Of a stretch of 5,930 bases of DNA, positions 1 to 5,502 are shown piece by piece. The stretch spans positions 1 through 5,930 of the forward strand of contig JADFMC010000138.1 in NCBI GenBank assembly GCA_022564085.1, given 5' to 3'. The translations under genes were made by a program, and so were the position numbers. The notes below the pieces were generated by a model. That model saw only the letters and a program-made list of their open reading frames with translations. It was not told the origin of the DNA and did no database searches. The first letter of the stretch is position 1, and every line of letters starts with the position of its first letter. Source of the stretch: Fidelibacterota bacterium. GTDB taxonomy: Bacteria; Fidelibacterota; Marinisomatia; SCGC-AAA003-L08; TS1B11.

Positions 1-1191
1 ATCCTCCAAGAGACCGAAGGCAATAAAAAAGGTGCCGACAATGGGCAGCACGATGGCGATGGAATAGGACAGGGCCATGCTCAGGAGACCGAACTCACCC
101 ACGAACAGGTCCTGGACGATGGGCCAGGGAAACACCGCCTCCACTAGTCTGGTGAGACCGGGCACAATGTACTGGCCGAAGACCCCCAGCTCCAGCCAAT
201 TCACCAGGGTCTGAGCGCCAAAGACCCCCACGAAATAATACATGCCGGTAAGGACGACGAACGCAAATCCCAACCCCCCCACTGGGTGAATAGCGGCTCG
301 CCCAAGCCACTGGGCCAGGGAGGTGAGACGGGTTTCCCGCTGGTGCACCACCTGACCTACCAGTTTGGCGGCGGCCCGCATCCGGGCCTGGGTGATCTCC
401 ACGTTCAGGCTCCTGGTGAACTCCCGCCGGGTGCGGTCGATAATGCTGAGAATAATCTCCCGGGTGGTACTATCGATGGTGGACTCCAGCCAGTCGGCAA
501 GGACCCCATCACCCTGACTCCCTGAAGCGGATACACCTCCGGCCAGCAGCATGAGGGCCAGGGAACGAGGTGACAGTTCGGCCCCTGGCAGAAGTGGGAT
601 AAGTTCCTCCACCGCCTTGGCAATGGGCGCGGGATAATCAATGGGCACCGCATGGGGCGGCTCAGCGCTGGACAGAGCCAGTCGCCGCGCCTCGTCCAGG
701 CCCACCTTCTGGGTGGCAATGGTATTCACGACCGGGACCCCCAGAGTTGCCCCCAAGGCCGCCCCATCCACGGTAATCCCCCGGTCCCGGGCCTCGTCGG
801 TCATGTTCAGGCAGAGCACATAGGGCCGGCCCATTTCGCCCAGTTGCAGGGAAAACAGCAATCCCCGGCGGAGGTTCTTCGCGTCGACCACCTGGAGGAT
901 GCTGGTGGGATTCTGTTCCATGAGGATGTTACGGGTAACCACCTCGTCCTCGCTTGAGGGGATGAAATTATTGATGCCCGGAGTATCGATAACCTCCCAG
1001 TCGCCATGATCGCCGGACAGCTTGCCGGTGGTGATCTCCACCGTGGTACCGGGATAGTTGGAGACATTCACATAGCGGCCGGTGAGGTAGCCGAAGACCA
1101 CCGACTTGCCTACATTGGGATTCCCCACCACGGCGATCGTCCGTTTGTCGGAGGAAATGGCGGTTGCGCCCGATCCATGATTACCGTGCAC
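1..1191 (-). CDS. feoB: Ferrous iron transport protein B, N-terminal 397 residues (cut by window edge)
   Basis: FeoB is the inner-membrane Fe(II) transporter with a cytoplasmic N-terminal G domain. The minus-strand frame is open from GTG at 1191 to base 1 without a stop, giving 397 codons of a family usually about 650-800 long, so the C-terminal half lies outside the window; this is a window cut, not a broken gene. G-protein motifs are visible: G1 GNPNVGKS (residues 23-30), G2 region YPGTTVE (46-52), G3 DTPG (69-72), G4 NMTD (129-132) and a degenerate G5 near 159-165. Residues about 183-295 are the helical linker. The first membrane helix follows HPVGG (302-306), and a second begins about residue 370 in the FeoB gate region (GEFGLLSMALSY, then IVLPIVGTFF and FGLLED). 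The GTG start is chosen because an AAGGGAG Shine-Dalgarno lies 9 nt upstream and no ATG precedes the G1 motif. It follows fur by 4 nt, so the two are co-transcribed. Family assignment is firm; iron as substrate comes from family knowledge and the fur linkage. Confidence 0.96.
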   Translation of the reverse strand, partial: MHGNHGSGATAISSDKRTIAVVGNPNVGKSVVFGYLTGRYVNVSNYPGTTVEITTGKLSGDHGDWEVIDTPGINNFIPSSEDEVVTRNILMEQNPTSILQVVDAKNLRRGLLFSLQLGEMGRPYVLCLNMTDEARDRGITVDGAALGATLGVPVVNTIATQKVGLDEARRLALSSAEPPHAVPIDYPAPIAKAVEELIPLLPGAELSPRSLALMLLAGGVSASGSQGDGVLADWLESTIDSTTREIILSIIDRTRREFTRSLNVEITQARMRAAAKLVGQVVHQRETRLTSLAQWLGRAAIHPVGGLGFAFVVLTGMYYFVGVFGAQTLVNWLELGVFGQYIVPGLTRLVEAVFPWPIVQDLFVGEFGLLSMALSYSIAIVLPIVGTFFIAFGLLED

Positions 1192-1195
1192 CTGG

Positions 1196-1654
1196 TCAGA
1201 CTCCCTTATTCGCCGCTGCTGGTTGGCAATCCTCGCAGATTCCAAATAGCTGGTGGATATGCCTGACCAATTTAAAATTGTGCTGCTTGGTCAGATGCAC
1301 TTGGCGGGCCTCGATCTCCTGGTCGACAAACTCAATAATCCGGCCGCACTCGAGGCAGATCATGTGGTCGTGGTGGGGCTTGGGCAGCTTGTTCTCATAG
1401 CGGAAGCGCCCATCACCAATGTTCATCTTGCGAACAAAACCCCCTTTTTCCAGTATCTCCAGGGTACGATAGACGGTGGCCCGCGAAACGGAAATCTGAT
1501 TGCTGCGCAGGGAGAACAGGATGTCATCACACTCGCGGTGCTCCTCGCTGGCCAGGATATCCTCCAGGATAGCTATGCGCTGGCTGGTGAGACGGAGGCC
1601 TTCTGCTTGCAGCGTATCCTTGAAATGCTCGATATTGCTATTTTTGATAGTCAC
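1196..1654 (-). CDS. fur: Fur-family metal-responsive transcriptional repressor
   Basis: The 152-residue product has the usual length and architecture of the Fur family: a winged-helix DNA-binding domain, then a metal-binding dimerisation domain. Recognition-helix region SRATVYRTLEILEKGGFV covers residues 57-74. The metal-site signature HHDH is at 94-97, followed by CxxC (C100, C103), and a second CxxC (C140, C143) near the C-terminus. The two CxxC pairs form the structural zinc site in many Fur and PerR proteins. Fur represses iron-uptake genes when loaded with Fe(II). Zur, PerR and Mur share this fold, and sequence alone does not separate them cleanly; the directly adjoining feoB favours Fur. 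The start is GTG at 1654; no in-frame ATG occurs before residue 77, inside the conserved domain. The Shine-Dalgarno is poor (only AAAG-like bases). The TGA stop at 1196-1198 sits inside the translation-initiation region of feoB. A Fur-box-like palindrome lies 11 bp upstream of the start, suggesting autoregulation. Confidence 0.94.
   Translation of the reverse strand: MTIKNSNIEHFKDTLQAEGLRLTSQRIAILEDILASEEHRECDDILFSLRSNQISVSRATVYRTLEILEKGGFVRKMNIGDGRFRYENKLPKPHHDHMICLECGRIIEFVDQEIEARQVHLTKQHNFKLVRHIHQLFGICEDCQPAAANKGV
1201..1207 (-). promoter_or_regulatory. Shine-Dalgarno of feoB inside the end of fur
   Basis: AAGGGAG on the minus strand lies 9 nt before the GTG at 1191. It falls within the last fur codons, so ribosomes finishing fur can pass directly to feoB. 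It is the main evidence for choosing the GTG start of feoB. Confidence 0.75.
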
Positions 1655-1664
1655 GTCTTTGCTT

Positions 1665-1685
1665 TATTGAGACTCAGTATCAATA
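1665..1685. promoter_or_regulatory. Fur-box-like 21-bp palindrome upstream of fur-feoB
   Basis: The outer arms TATTGA (1665-1670) and TCAATA (1680-1685) are perfect inverted copies. The inner ACT/AGT bases also pair, leaving only one mismatched pair (1671 and 1679) plus the centre base. Read as 7-1-7, the core TGAGACT-C-AGTATCA agrees with the classical Fur pattern TGATAAT-N-ATTATCA at 11 of 14 positions. It overlaps the predicted -10 box of the fur promoter, where a repressor would block RNA polymerase. The palindrome is seen directly; binding by the Fur encoded here is inferred. Confidence 0.65.
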
Positions 1686-1710
1686 TAAATTTAGCATGCC
1701 GCCGCTGCAA
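1682..1710 (-). promoter_or_regulatory. Predicted sigma-70-type promoter of fur-feoB
   Basis: On the minus strand, TTGCAG (-35, 1705-1710) is separated by 17 bp from TATATT (-10, 1682-1687). The -10 agrees with the consensus at 5 of 6 positions and the -35 at 3 of 6. Transcription would begin near 1675, giving a leader of about 20 nt before the GTG of fur. The overlap of the -10 with the Fur-box-like palindrome supports the placement. Confidence 0.5.
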
Positions 1711-1714
1711 TCAC

Positions 1715-1727
1715 AAGGGAATCCCTT
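1715..1727. promoter_or_regulatory. 13-bp perfect palindrome just upstream of the fur -35 box
   Basis: AAGGGA (1715-1720) and TCCCTT (1722-1727) are exact inverted copies around a single central base. The site lies 4 bp upstream of the predicted -35 of fur, a position used by activators or by a second operator. It has no run of T after it and is short, so it is unlikely to be a terminator. No known regulator is recognised. Confidence 0.3.
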
Positions 1728-1782
1728 AATACCTCCCAATGTATTTGCCAGGCTGGGAGCACGGTGGGGCAATTAGAGAAAT

Positions 1783-1874
1783 GGGGCTGGATGCTCGATG
1801 GGACCCCGCCAACGGCGGGGCTGGATACTCGATGGTGGATATTGGATGGAACCCTGCCATGGGCGGGGTTGGAT
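1783..1874. repeat. Degenerate GGGGCTGGAT repeat units with two GC-rich hairpins
   Basis: GGGGCTGGATGCTCGATGG begins at 1783 and recurs with one change at 1817 (GGGGCTGGATACTCGATGG). A weaker third copy, GGGGTTGGAT, starts at 1865. Between the copies lie two hairpins: CCCCGCC / GGCGGGG (1804-1820, 3-nt loop, 7-bp stem) and AACCCTGCC / GGCGGGGTT (1850-1870, 3-nt loop, 9-bp stem with one G-T pair). The pattern is therefore a repeat of about 34-48 bp, each unit being a TGGAT-rich stretch plus a hairpin. The region lies upstream of the fur promoter and downstream of pcrA and holds no credible gene. It may be an intergenic repeat family or a bidirectional terminator relic; neither hairpin has a following T run. 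Confidence 0.6.
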
Positions 1875-1942
1875 TCCCGGAACTCGGGCCCCGTTACCTG
1901 CGGATGAGCTCAGGGCCAGACTTCAAACGCTAAACTCGTAAC

Positions 1943-2013
1943 CTTGTCCTGAGCACTTCGCCGGAGTTTATCCTGAGCAAAGCGAAGGGCTCAGCACAGG
2001 CTTGTCGAAAGCC
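1943..2013. repeat. Intergenic palindromic repeat (TCCTGAGC / GCTCAG type) behind pcrA
   Basis: TCCTGAGC occurs twice as a direct repeat (1947-1954 and 1971-1978). The second copy pairs with GCTCAG to form a hairpin (CTGAGC 1973-1978, GCTCAG 1989-1994, 10-nt loop). A second hairpin, GGCTT / AAGCC with a 5-nt loop, covers 1999-2013. CTTCG (1956-1960) also pairs with CGAAG (1983-1987). The motif combination of TCCTGAGC, CGAAGGGCTCAG and CTTGTCGAAAGCC matches, from memory, a mobile-looking intergenic repeat scattered through many unrelated bacterial genomes. It begins 12 bp past the pcrA stop and could serve as a weak terminator or 3' stabiliser for that transcript. There is no T run. Confidence 0.6.
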
Positions 2014-2025
2014 CGTAACTCCCTT

Positions 2026-4341
2026 TTACAGCCGCGTCAGATGAGCGTATTTCGCTACCAGTTTTTTGGATATGCCCCCTTCGAATTCAACCGTGAGCTT
2101 CAGGTTATCCCCGACACCCTCACGTTGGCGGATCTTACCAACGCCGAACAATTTGTGCTCTACCTGGGAGCCGACCACGAAATCATCCAGTACTGACCGC
2201 ACCGCCAACTCCCGAGACTTGCGCCGCCGGCTGGCTTTCACCGCAGTGAGTGATAAATTCTTCTCGTCATGGTCCGGTTTTGATGGCCCCCCGTGGTGCC
2301 AGATCACAGACTCTTCGGGCAGCTCCCTAAGGAAACGGCTGATTACGGTGCCGTGCTCGCTGGTGCCCCACCGGCGCCGGCTGGTGGCATAAGTGAGATA
2401 GGCTTTATCCCGGGCCCTGGTCAAGCCCACATAGAACAGACGGCGCTCCTCCTCCTCGTCGCAGCCATCCCCATCCAGCCGGTTCAAGGGAAACAGCCCT
2501 TCCTCCAACCCGGTAATGAAGACCACTGGAAATTCCAACCCTTTGGCGCTGTGCAACGTCATCATGGTCACAGCATTGGTATCGTCGGACCAGCGATCCA
2601 CGTCACTCAAAAGCGACACCTCCTCCAAAAAATCTCCCAGGCTGGCCCTTTCATTAGCATGGCTGAAATCTTCAATACTGCTGACCAGCTCGTTAATATT
2701 CTCCAGCCGCTCGGGAGCATCGGCTGTCTCCTGGCGTTTATAGTGCGCGATCATCTCTACGGCCTCAAGGAAAGTTATGGCCAGCTCCGAAAGGCTCAGT
2801 CGCTGCGACCGCCGGGTTGATTTGCCCCTGGTATATTCCTCCACCACTTCGATTTTTCGACCCTCCAAGGCCGGACTGCCGGCCAGGTCGCGGTAGCGCC
2901 CAATAAGCGCCTTGAAAGCTTGCATGGCCTGGGCCTGTTTGGGCTGTATTCCCGCTTCATCGCCGTGATCCAGGGCCTCAAAGAGATCCAGTTTCCGTTC
3001 CCGGGCAAAGACCCGCAGCCGATTCATGGAGGTTTCGCCGATGGCCCTCGGTGGGAAGTTTATTACCCGTTCCAGACTGATACTATCTGACGGGTTGACC
3101 AGCAGGCGCAGGTAGGCCAGGACGTCTTTGATCTCCTTGCGGTCATAAAATTTCGTGCCGCCCACCAGGTTGTAGGTGATGTTGCCCCGCCGCAGCATGT
3201 CCTCCAGGGCCCGGCTTTGGGCATTGGTGCGGAAAAGAATCACCATATCGCGGAACCGTCGCTTGCCAACCAATACCTCGTCTTGTATCCGGTGCAAAAC
3301 AATCTCGGCTTCCTCCCGCTCGTTCGCCGCAGGAAAAATTTGCAGCTTTTCCCCTCCCTTGCGAGCAGTCCACAGCGTTTTAGGAGCCCGGTTCTTATTT
3401 CGTTCCACCACCGCATTGGCCGCCGCCAGAATTACCGTTGTGGAGCGGTAGTTCTGTTCCAGTTTGAACACCTTGGCGTCCTTGAACACCTGGGAAAAAT
3501 TCAGGATATTGGTGATGTCCGCCCCCCGCCAGCTATAGATCGACTGGTCGTCATCGCCCACTACGCAAATCTGCCTGTGCTTCTCAGTCAGCCGCTTGAT
3601 GAACTCGAATTGGGCCCGGTTGGTATCCTGGTACTCATCCACCAACACATACTTGAAACTCTGGCGGTAATATTCCAATACTTTAGGAAACTGGTCGAAT
3701 AGATCCAGTGGTAGCATCAGCAGGTCATCGAAATCAACGGCATGATTATTTTTTAAGGCCTGTTGGTAATCCTGATATACCGCCACCACCAGGGCGCCGT
3801 CAGCGCCTTGGGATTCCGCTTCCATCTGATCAGCGCGGATCAGTTTGCTCTTGGCGCGGCTGATGGCTGCCAGAAAGTATTGCGGTGGATAGAGGTCCAG
3901 GTCATACTCGTTTTCCACCAGCACCTGTTTAATCAGGCGCAGCTGGTCATCCTTGTCGTAGATTACAAAATCACGGCGATAACCCAGCAGGTGCCCATCC
4001 TTTCGTAGAATCCGGGCACAGGTGGAATGGAAGGTCCCCAAATTGACATTTCGCCCACCATCGCGCAATCGTGACCAGCTGGTGCCGTTAGTCGGTAACG
4101 ATTCTGCCTCGCTTCCGTTTAGGAGGGAATCCACCCGATTATGCATTTCCCGAGCAGCCTTGTTGGTAAATGTCACGGCCAGGATCGACTCCGGCGCCAA
4201 GCCCACTTCCTTCACCAGATAGGCGATTTTATGGATTAAAACCCTGGTTTTACCGCTGCCGGCGCCGGCAAATATCAACACCGGTGAATCGACGCACTCT
4301 ACAGCTTCTCTCTGCGTAGCGTTGAGGTGTTTCAGCTCCAT
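2026..4341 (-). CDS. pcrA: UvrD/PcrA/Rep-family ATP-dependent 3'-5' DNA helicase, PcrA type
   Basis: This 771-residue SF1A helicase unwinds DNA from a 3' single-stranded end, in nucleotide-excision repair and in clearing RecA or stalled polymerase. All motifs are present in order: Q motif LNATQREAV (6-14), Walker A AGAGSGKT (25-32), Ia VTFTNKAAREM (56-66), TFHSTCARILR (103-113), Walker B VDEYQDTN (234-241), III GDDDQSIYSWRGAD (262-275), IV LEQNYRS (294-300), V TLHSAKGLEF with GLEEGLFP (595-618), VI RRLFYVGLTRAR (633-644). Residues about 720-771 (GSQVEHKLFGVGKI ... VEFEGG) form the Tudor-like RNA-polymerase-binding tail that marks PcrA/UvrD proteins and is absent from Rep, hence the PcrA call. 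Two stretches look longer than in E. coli UvrD, at about 74-98 and about 482-516. The ATG is supported by GAGGGGG 10 nt upstream. It follows mltG by 33 nt. Family is certain; the choice between the names pcrA and uvrD is conventional. Confidence 0.96.
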   Translation of the reverse strand: MELKHLNATQREAVECVDSPVLIFAGAGSGKTRVLIHKIAYLVKEVGLAPESILAVTFTNKAAREMHNRVDSLLNGSEAESLPTNGTSWSRLRDGGRNVNLGTFHSTCARILRKDGHLLGYRRDFVIYDKDDQLRLIKQVLVENEYDLDLYPPQYFLAAISRAKSKLIRADQMEAESQGADGALVVAVYQDYQQALKNNHAVDFDDLLMLPLDLFDQFPKVLEYYRQSFKYVLVDEYQDTNRAQFEFIKRLTEKHRQICVVGDDDQSIYSWRGADITNILNFSQVFKDAKVFKLEQNYRSTTVILAAANAVVERNKNRAPKTLWTARKGGEKLQIFPAANEREEAEIVLHRIQDEVLVGKRRFRDMVILFRTNAQSRALEDMLRRGNITYNLVGGTKFYDRKEIKDVLAYLRLLVNPSDSISLERVINFPPRAIGETSMNRLRVFARERKLDLFEALDHGDEAGIQPKQAQAMQAFKALIGRYRDLAGSPALEGRKIEVVEEYTRGKSTRRSQRLSLSELAITFLEAVEMIAHYKRQETADAPERLENINELVSSIEDFSHANERASLGDFLEEVSLLSDVDRWSDDTNAVTMMTLHSAKGLEFPVVFITGLEEGLFPLNRLDGDGCDEEEERRLFYVGLTRARDKAYLTYATSRRRWGTSEHGTVISRFLRELPEESVIWHHGGPSKPDHDEKNLSLTAVKASRRRKSRELAVRSVLDDFVVGSQVEHKLFGVGKIRQREGVGDNLKLTVEFEGGISKKLVAKYAHLTRL

Positions 4342-4351
4342 CCGGTCAATT

Positions 4352-4358
4352 CCCCCTC
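4352..4358 (-). promoter_or_regulatory. Shine-Dalgarno of pcrA in the mltG-pcrA gap
   Basis: GAGGGGG on the minus strand lies 10 nt before the ATG at 4341. It is a strong purine-rich site in a gap of only 33 nt after the mltG stop. The gap has no visible terminator, which supports a shared transcript and fixes the helicase start. Confidence 0.6.
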
Positions 4359-4374
4359 ATGGCAGGTTAATTAT

Positions 4375-5391
4375 TCAGCGCCCTTTCCCACGCCTAAGCG
4401 CTCTGATGGCTTTTTGATGATCCTTTAAATTTTTGCTGAAAATATGCCCTCCCTGTCCATCAGCTACATAGTAAAGAAAATCCACTGCGGCAGGCTCCAC
4501 CGCCGCCTGGATCGCTGCCAGACCGGGACTATTAACCGGTCCCGGGGGCAACCCCCGGTGGAGATATGTATTGTATTCGGAAGGATATTTGTAGTCCCGG
4601 TAAAGGAGCCTCCGGGGACTATCCGGGATAGCATATTGGACGGTGGCATCGGCCTGCAGGCGCATACCCCTCTTAAGACGGTTGTGATAAACCGCCGATA
4701 CCAGCACCCGCTCGGAATCGATCCTGGCCTCTCCCTCAATAATAGAAGCCAGTATCAGGATGTCTAAATCGGTTAAACCCAGGGTGGAGCCCCGGGCGAT
4801 AATATCATCTGTCAACTGCTGCCGATTCCGCTCCACCAGCAGCTCCAGGATTGATTCCTCATTGCTGCCGTTGGGGATCAGGTAAGTATCAGGAAACAGG
4901 TAGCCCTCCAGGGTCTTGGCCTCAATACCCAACCTCGATACGAATGCAGTGTCCTCCGTCAGGGCGATAAACCTGGCCGGGCTGATGGGATATTTGGCGG
5001 CGATAAATTTGGCGATCTCCCTGGAAGTCAGCCCCTCATGGATAGTAACCCACACCTGATTCCTGCGATGATCGACGAGTTGGCTGACGAGATCACCCAT
5101 ATTACGGACGTTCATCAGCAGGAAATTCCCCGGCCGGAGCGATCGCCCACCGAACCTCAGGCGCATGGCATTCACAAATGCACCCCGATTGCGAATGAAA
5201 CCCCGGTCTTGCAGCAATTGGGCAACCTTATACGCCGAGGCGCCCTCCGGAATGGTGACCTGATCCCGAAAGATAACTGGAATTGACCAGCTCAGGAGCA
5301 GAAACCTGAATGCCAGAAAAGTAATTGTGGCTGTTAATATCAAGGCCGCAAGCCATTTGCTCCAACTATTATTGAATTTATCCCCCCGCAT
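4375..5391 (-). CDS. mltG: Endolytic murein transglycosylase MltG (YceG family)
   Basis: MltG is a membrane-anchored lytic transglycosylase that cuts nascent peptidoglycan glycan strands in the periplasm and is thought to release them from the synthesis machinery. With the ATG at 5391 it has 338 residues, the normal family size. One membrane anchor covers about residues 13-37. A LysM-like segment follows (about 44-110, beginning VTIPEGASAYKVAQLL), then the YceG catalytic domain. Family signatures are EGYLFPDTY (162-170), LASIIEGEA (214-222), NRLKRGMRLQADATV (237-251), YNTYLHRGLPPGPVNSPG (273-290) and VADGQGGHIF (309-318). By alignment to E. coli MltG, in which Glu218 in LASIVEKET is catalytic, E219 here is the catalytic residue. 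A TTG at 5418 would add nine residues, but the ATG is preferred: it is the commoner start codon, it gives a typical short cytoplasmic tail, and a promoter-like TAAATT ends 10 nt before it. First gene of a probable operon with pcrA. Confidence 0.93.
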   Translation of the reverse strand: MRGDKFNNSWSKWLAALILTATITFLAFRFLLLSWSIPVIFRDQVTIPEGASAYKVAQLLQDRGFIRNRGAFVNAMRLRFGGRSLRPGNFLLMNVRNMGDLVSQLVDHRRNQVWVTIHEGLTSREIAKFIAAKYPISPARFIALTEDTAFVSRLGIEAKTLEGYLFPDTYLIPNGSNEESILELLVERNRQQLTDDIIARGSTLGLTDLDILILASIIEGEARIDSERVLVSAVYHNRLKRGMRLQADATVQYAIPDSPRRLLYRDYKYPSEYNTYLHRGLPPGPVNSPGLAAIQAAVEPAAVDFLYYVADGQGGHIFSKNLKDHQKAIRALRRGKGR

Positions 5392-5401
5392 GAAGGGCCT
5401 G

Positions 5402-5431
5402 AATTTAACCGCTAACAAGCAGCAAATTCAA
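5402..5431 (-). promoter_or_regulatory. Predicted promoter of mltG-pcrA
   Basis: On the minus strand, TTGAAT (5426-5431) and TAAATT (5402-5407) are separated by 18 bp. The predicted transcription start near 5395 is only about 4 nt before the ATG at 5391, so the message would be almost leaderless. This would exclude the alternative TTG start at 5418, which lies upstream of the -10. The similarity to the divergent promoter at 5466-5495 (same -10, same spacer length) raises confidence slightly. Confidence 0.45.
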
Positions 5432-5465
5432 CCTAAGGGGTAATCTCGGACCAGCTGCGGCGTCC

Positions 5466-5495
5466 TTGACTGCCACAATCGCGTCGGGCTAAATT
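5466..5495 (+). promoter_or_regulatory. Predicted promoter of the small membrane-protein gene
   Basis: TTGACT (5466-5471, 5 of 6 to the -35 consensus) and TAAATT (5490-5495, 4 of 6 to the -10 consensus) are 18 bp apart. Seven bases separate the -10 from the ATG at 5503. Transcription would therefore begin at or within a base or two of the start codon. No Shine-Dalgarno is present, as expected for a leaderless message. Confidence 0.5.
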
Positions 5496-5502
5496 TTGCG
5501 GC

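Noticed and set aside
652..957. Plus-strand frames opposite feoB
   Set aside because: The feoB G domain on the minus strand is clear and uninterrupted; these frames have no family resemblance.
1..1191. feoB as a pseudogene because only about half is present
   Set aside because: The frame is intact to base 1 with all G motifs; the loss is due to the window edge.
1253..1729. A 158-codon plus-strand frame opposite fur
   Set aside because: It is antisense to nearly the whole fur gene and its promoter. The Fur protein is unmistakable on the other strand, so this is a shadow.
1739..1933. A 64-codon plus-strand open frame in the fur-pcrA spacer
   Set aside because: It reads straight through the repeats and hairpins; the apparent peptide repeat mirrors the DNA repeat. 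It has no convincing Shine-Dalgarno and resembles no known family.
1783..2013. CRISPR array or insertion-sequence remnant in the spacer
   Set aside because: Repeats are too few, unequal and without regular spacers; no transposase fragment, target-site duplication or cas gene is seen.
3217..3702. A 161-codon plus-strand frame opposite the helicase gene
   Set aside because: It lies wholly antisense to conserved helicase motifs III-IV, and its composition is what the reverse of a GC-biased gene gives. No recognisable domain.
5392..5418. Nine-codon N-terminal extension of mltG from a TTG at 5418
   Set aside because: TTG is a rare start, its nearest purine run is too far upstream, and the predicted -10 box would lie downstream of it. 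The ATG at 5391 fits better, though the TTG cannot be excluded without data.
5490..5499. Bacteroidota-type promoter (TAnnTTTG -7 element) before the small gene
   Set aside because: TAAATTTTG is one base out of register with the element and the upstream TTG is at the wrong distance; strong Shine-Dalgarno sites elsewhere also argue against Bacteroidota.
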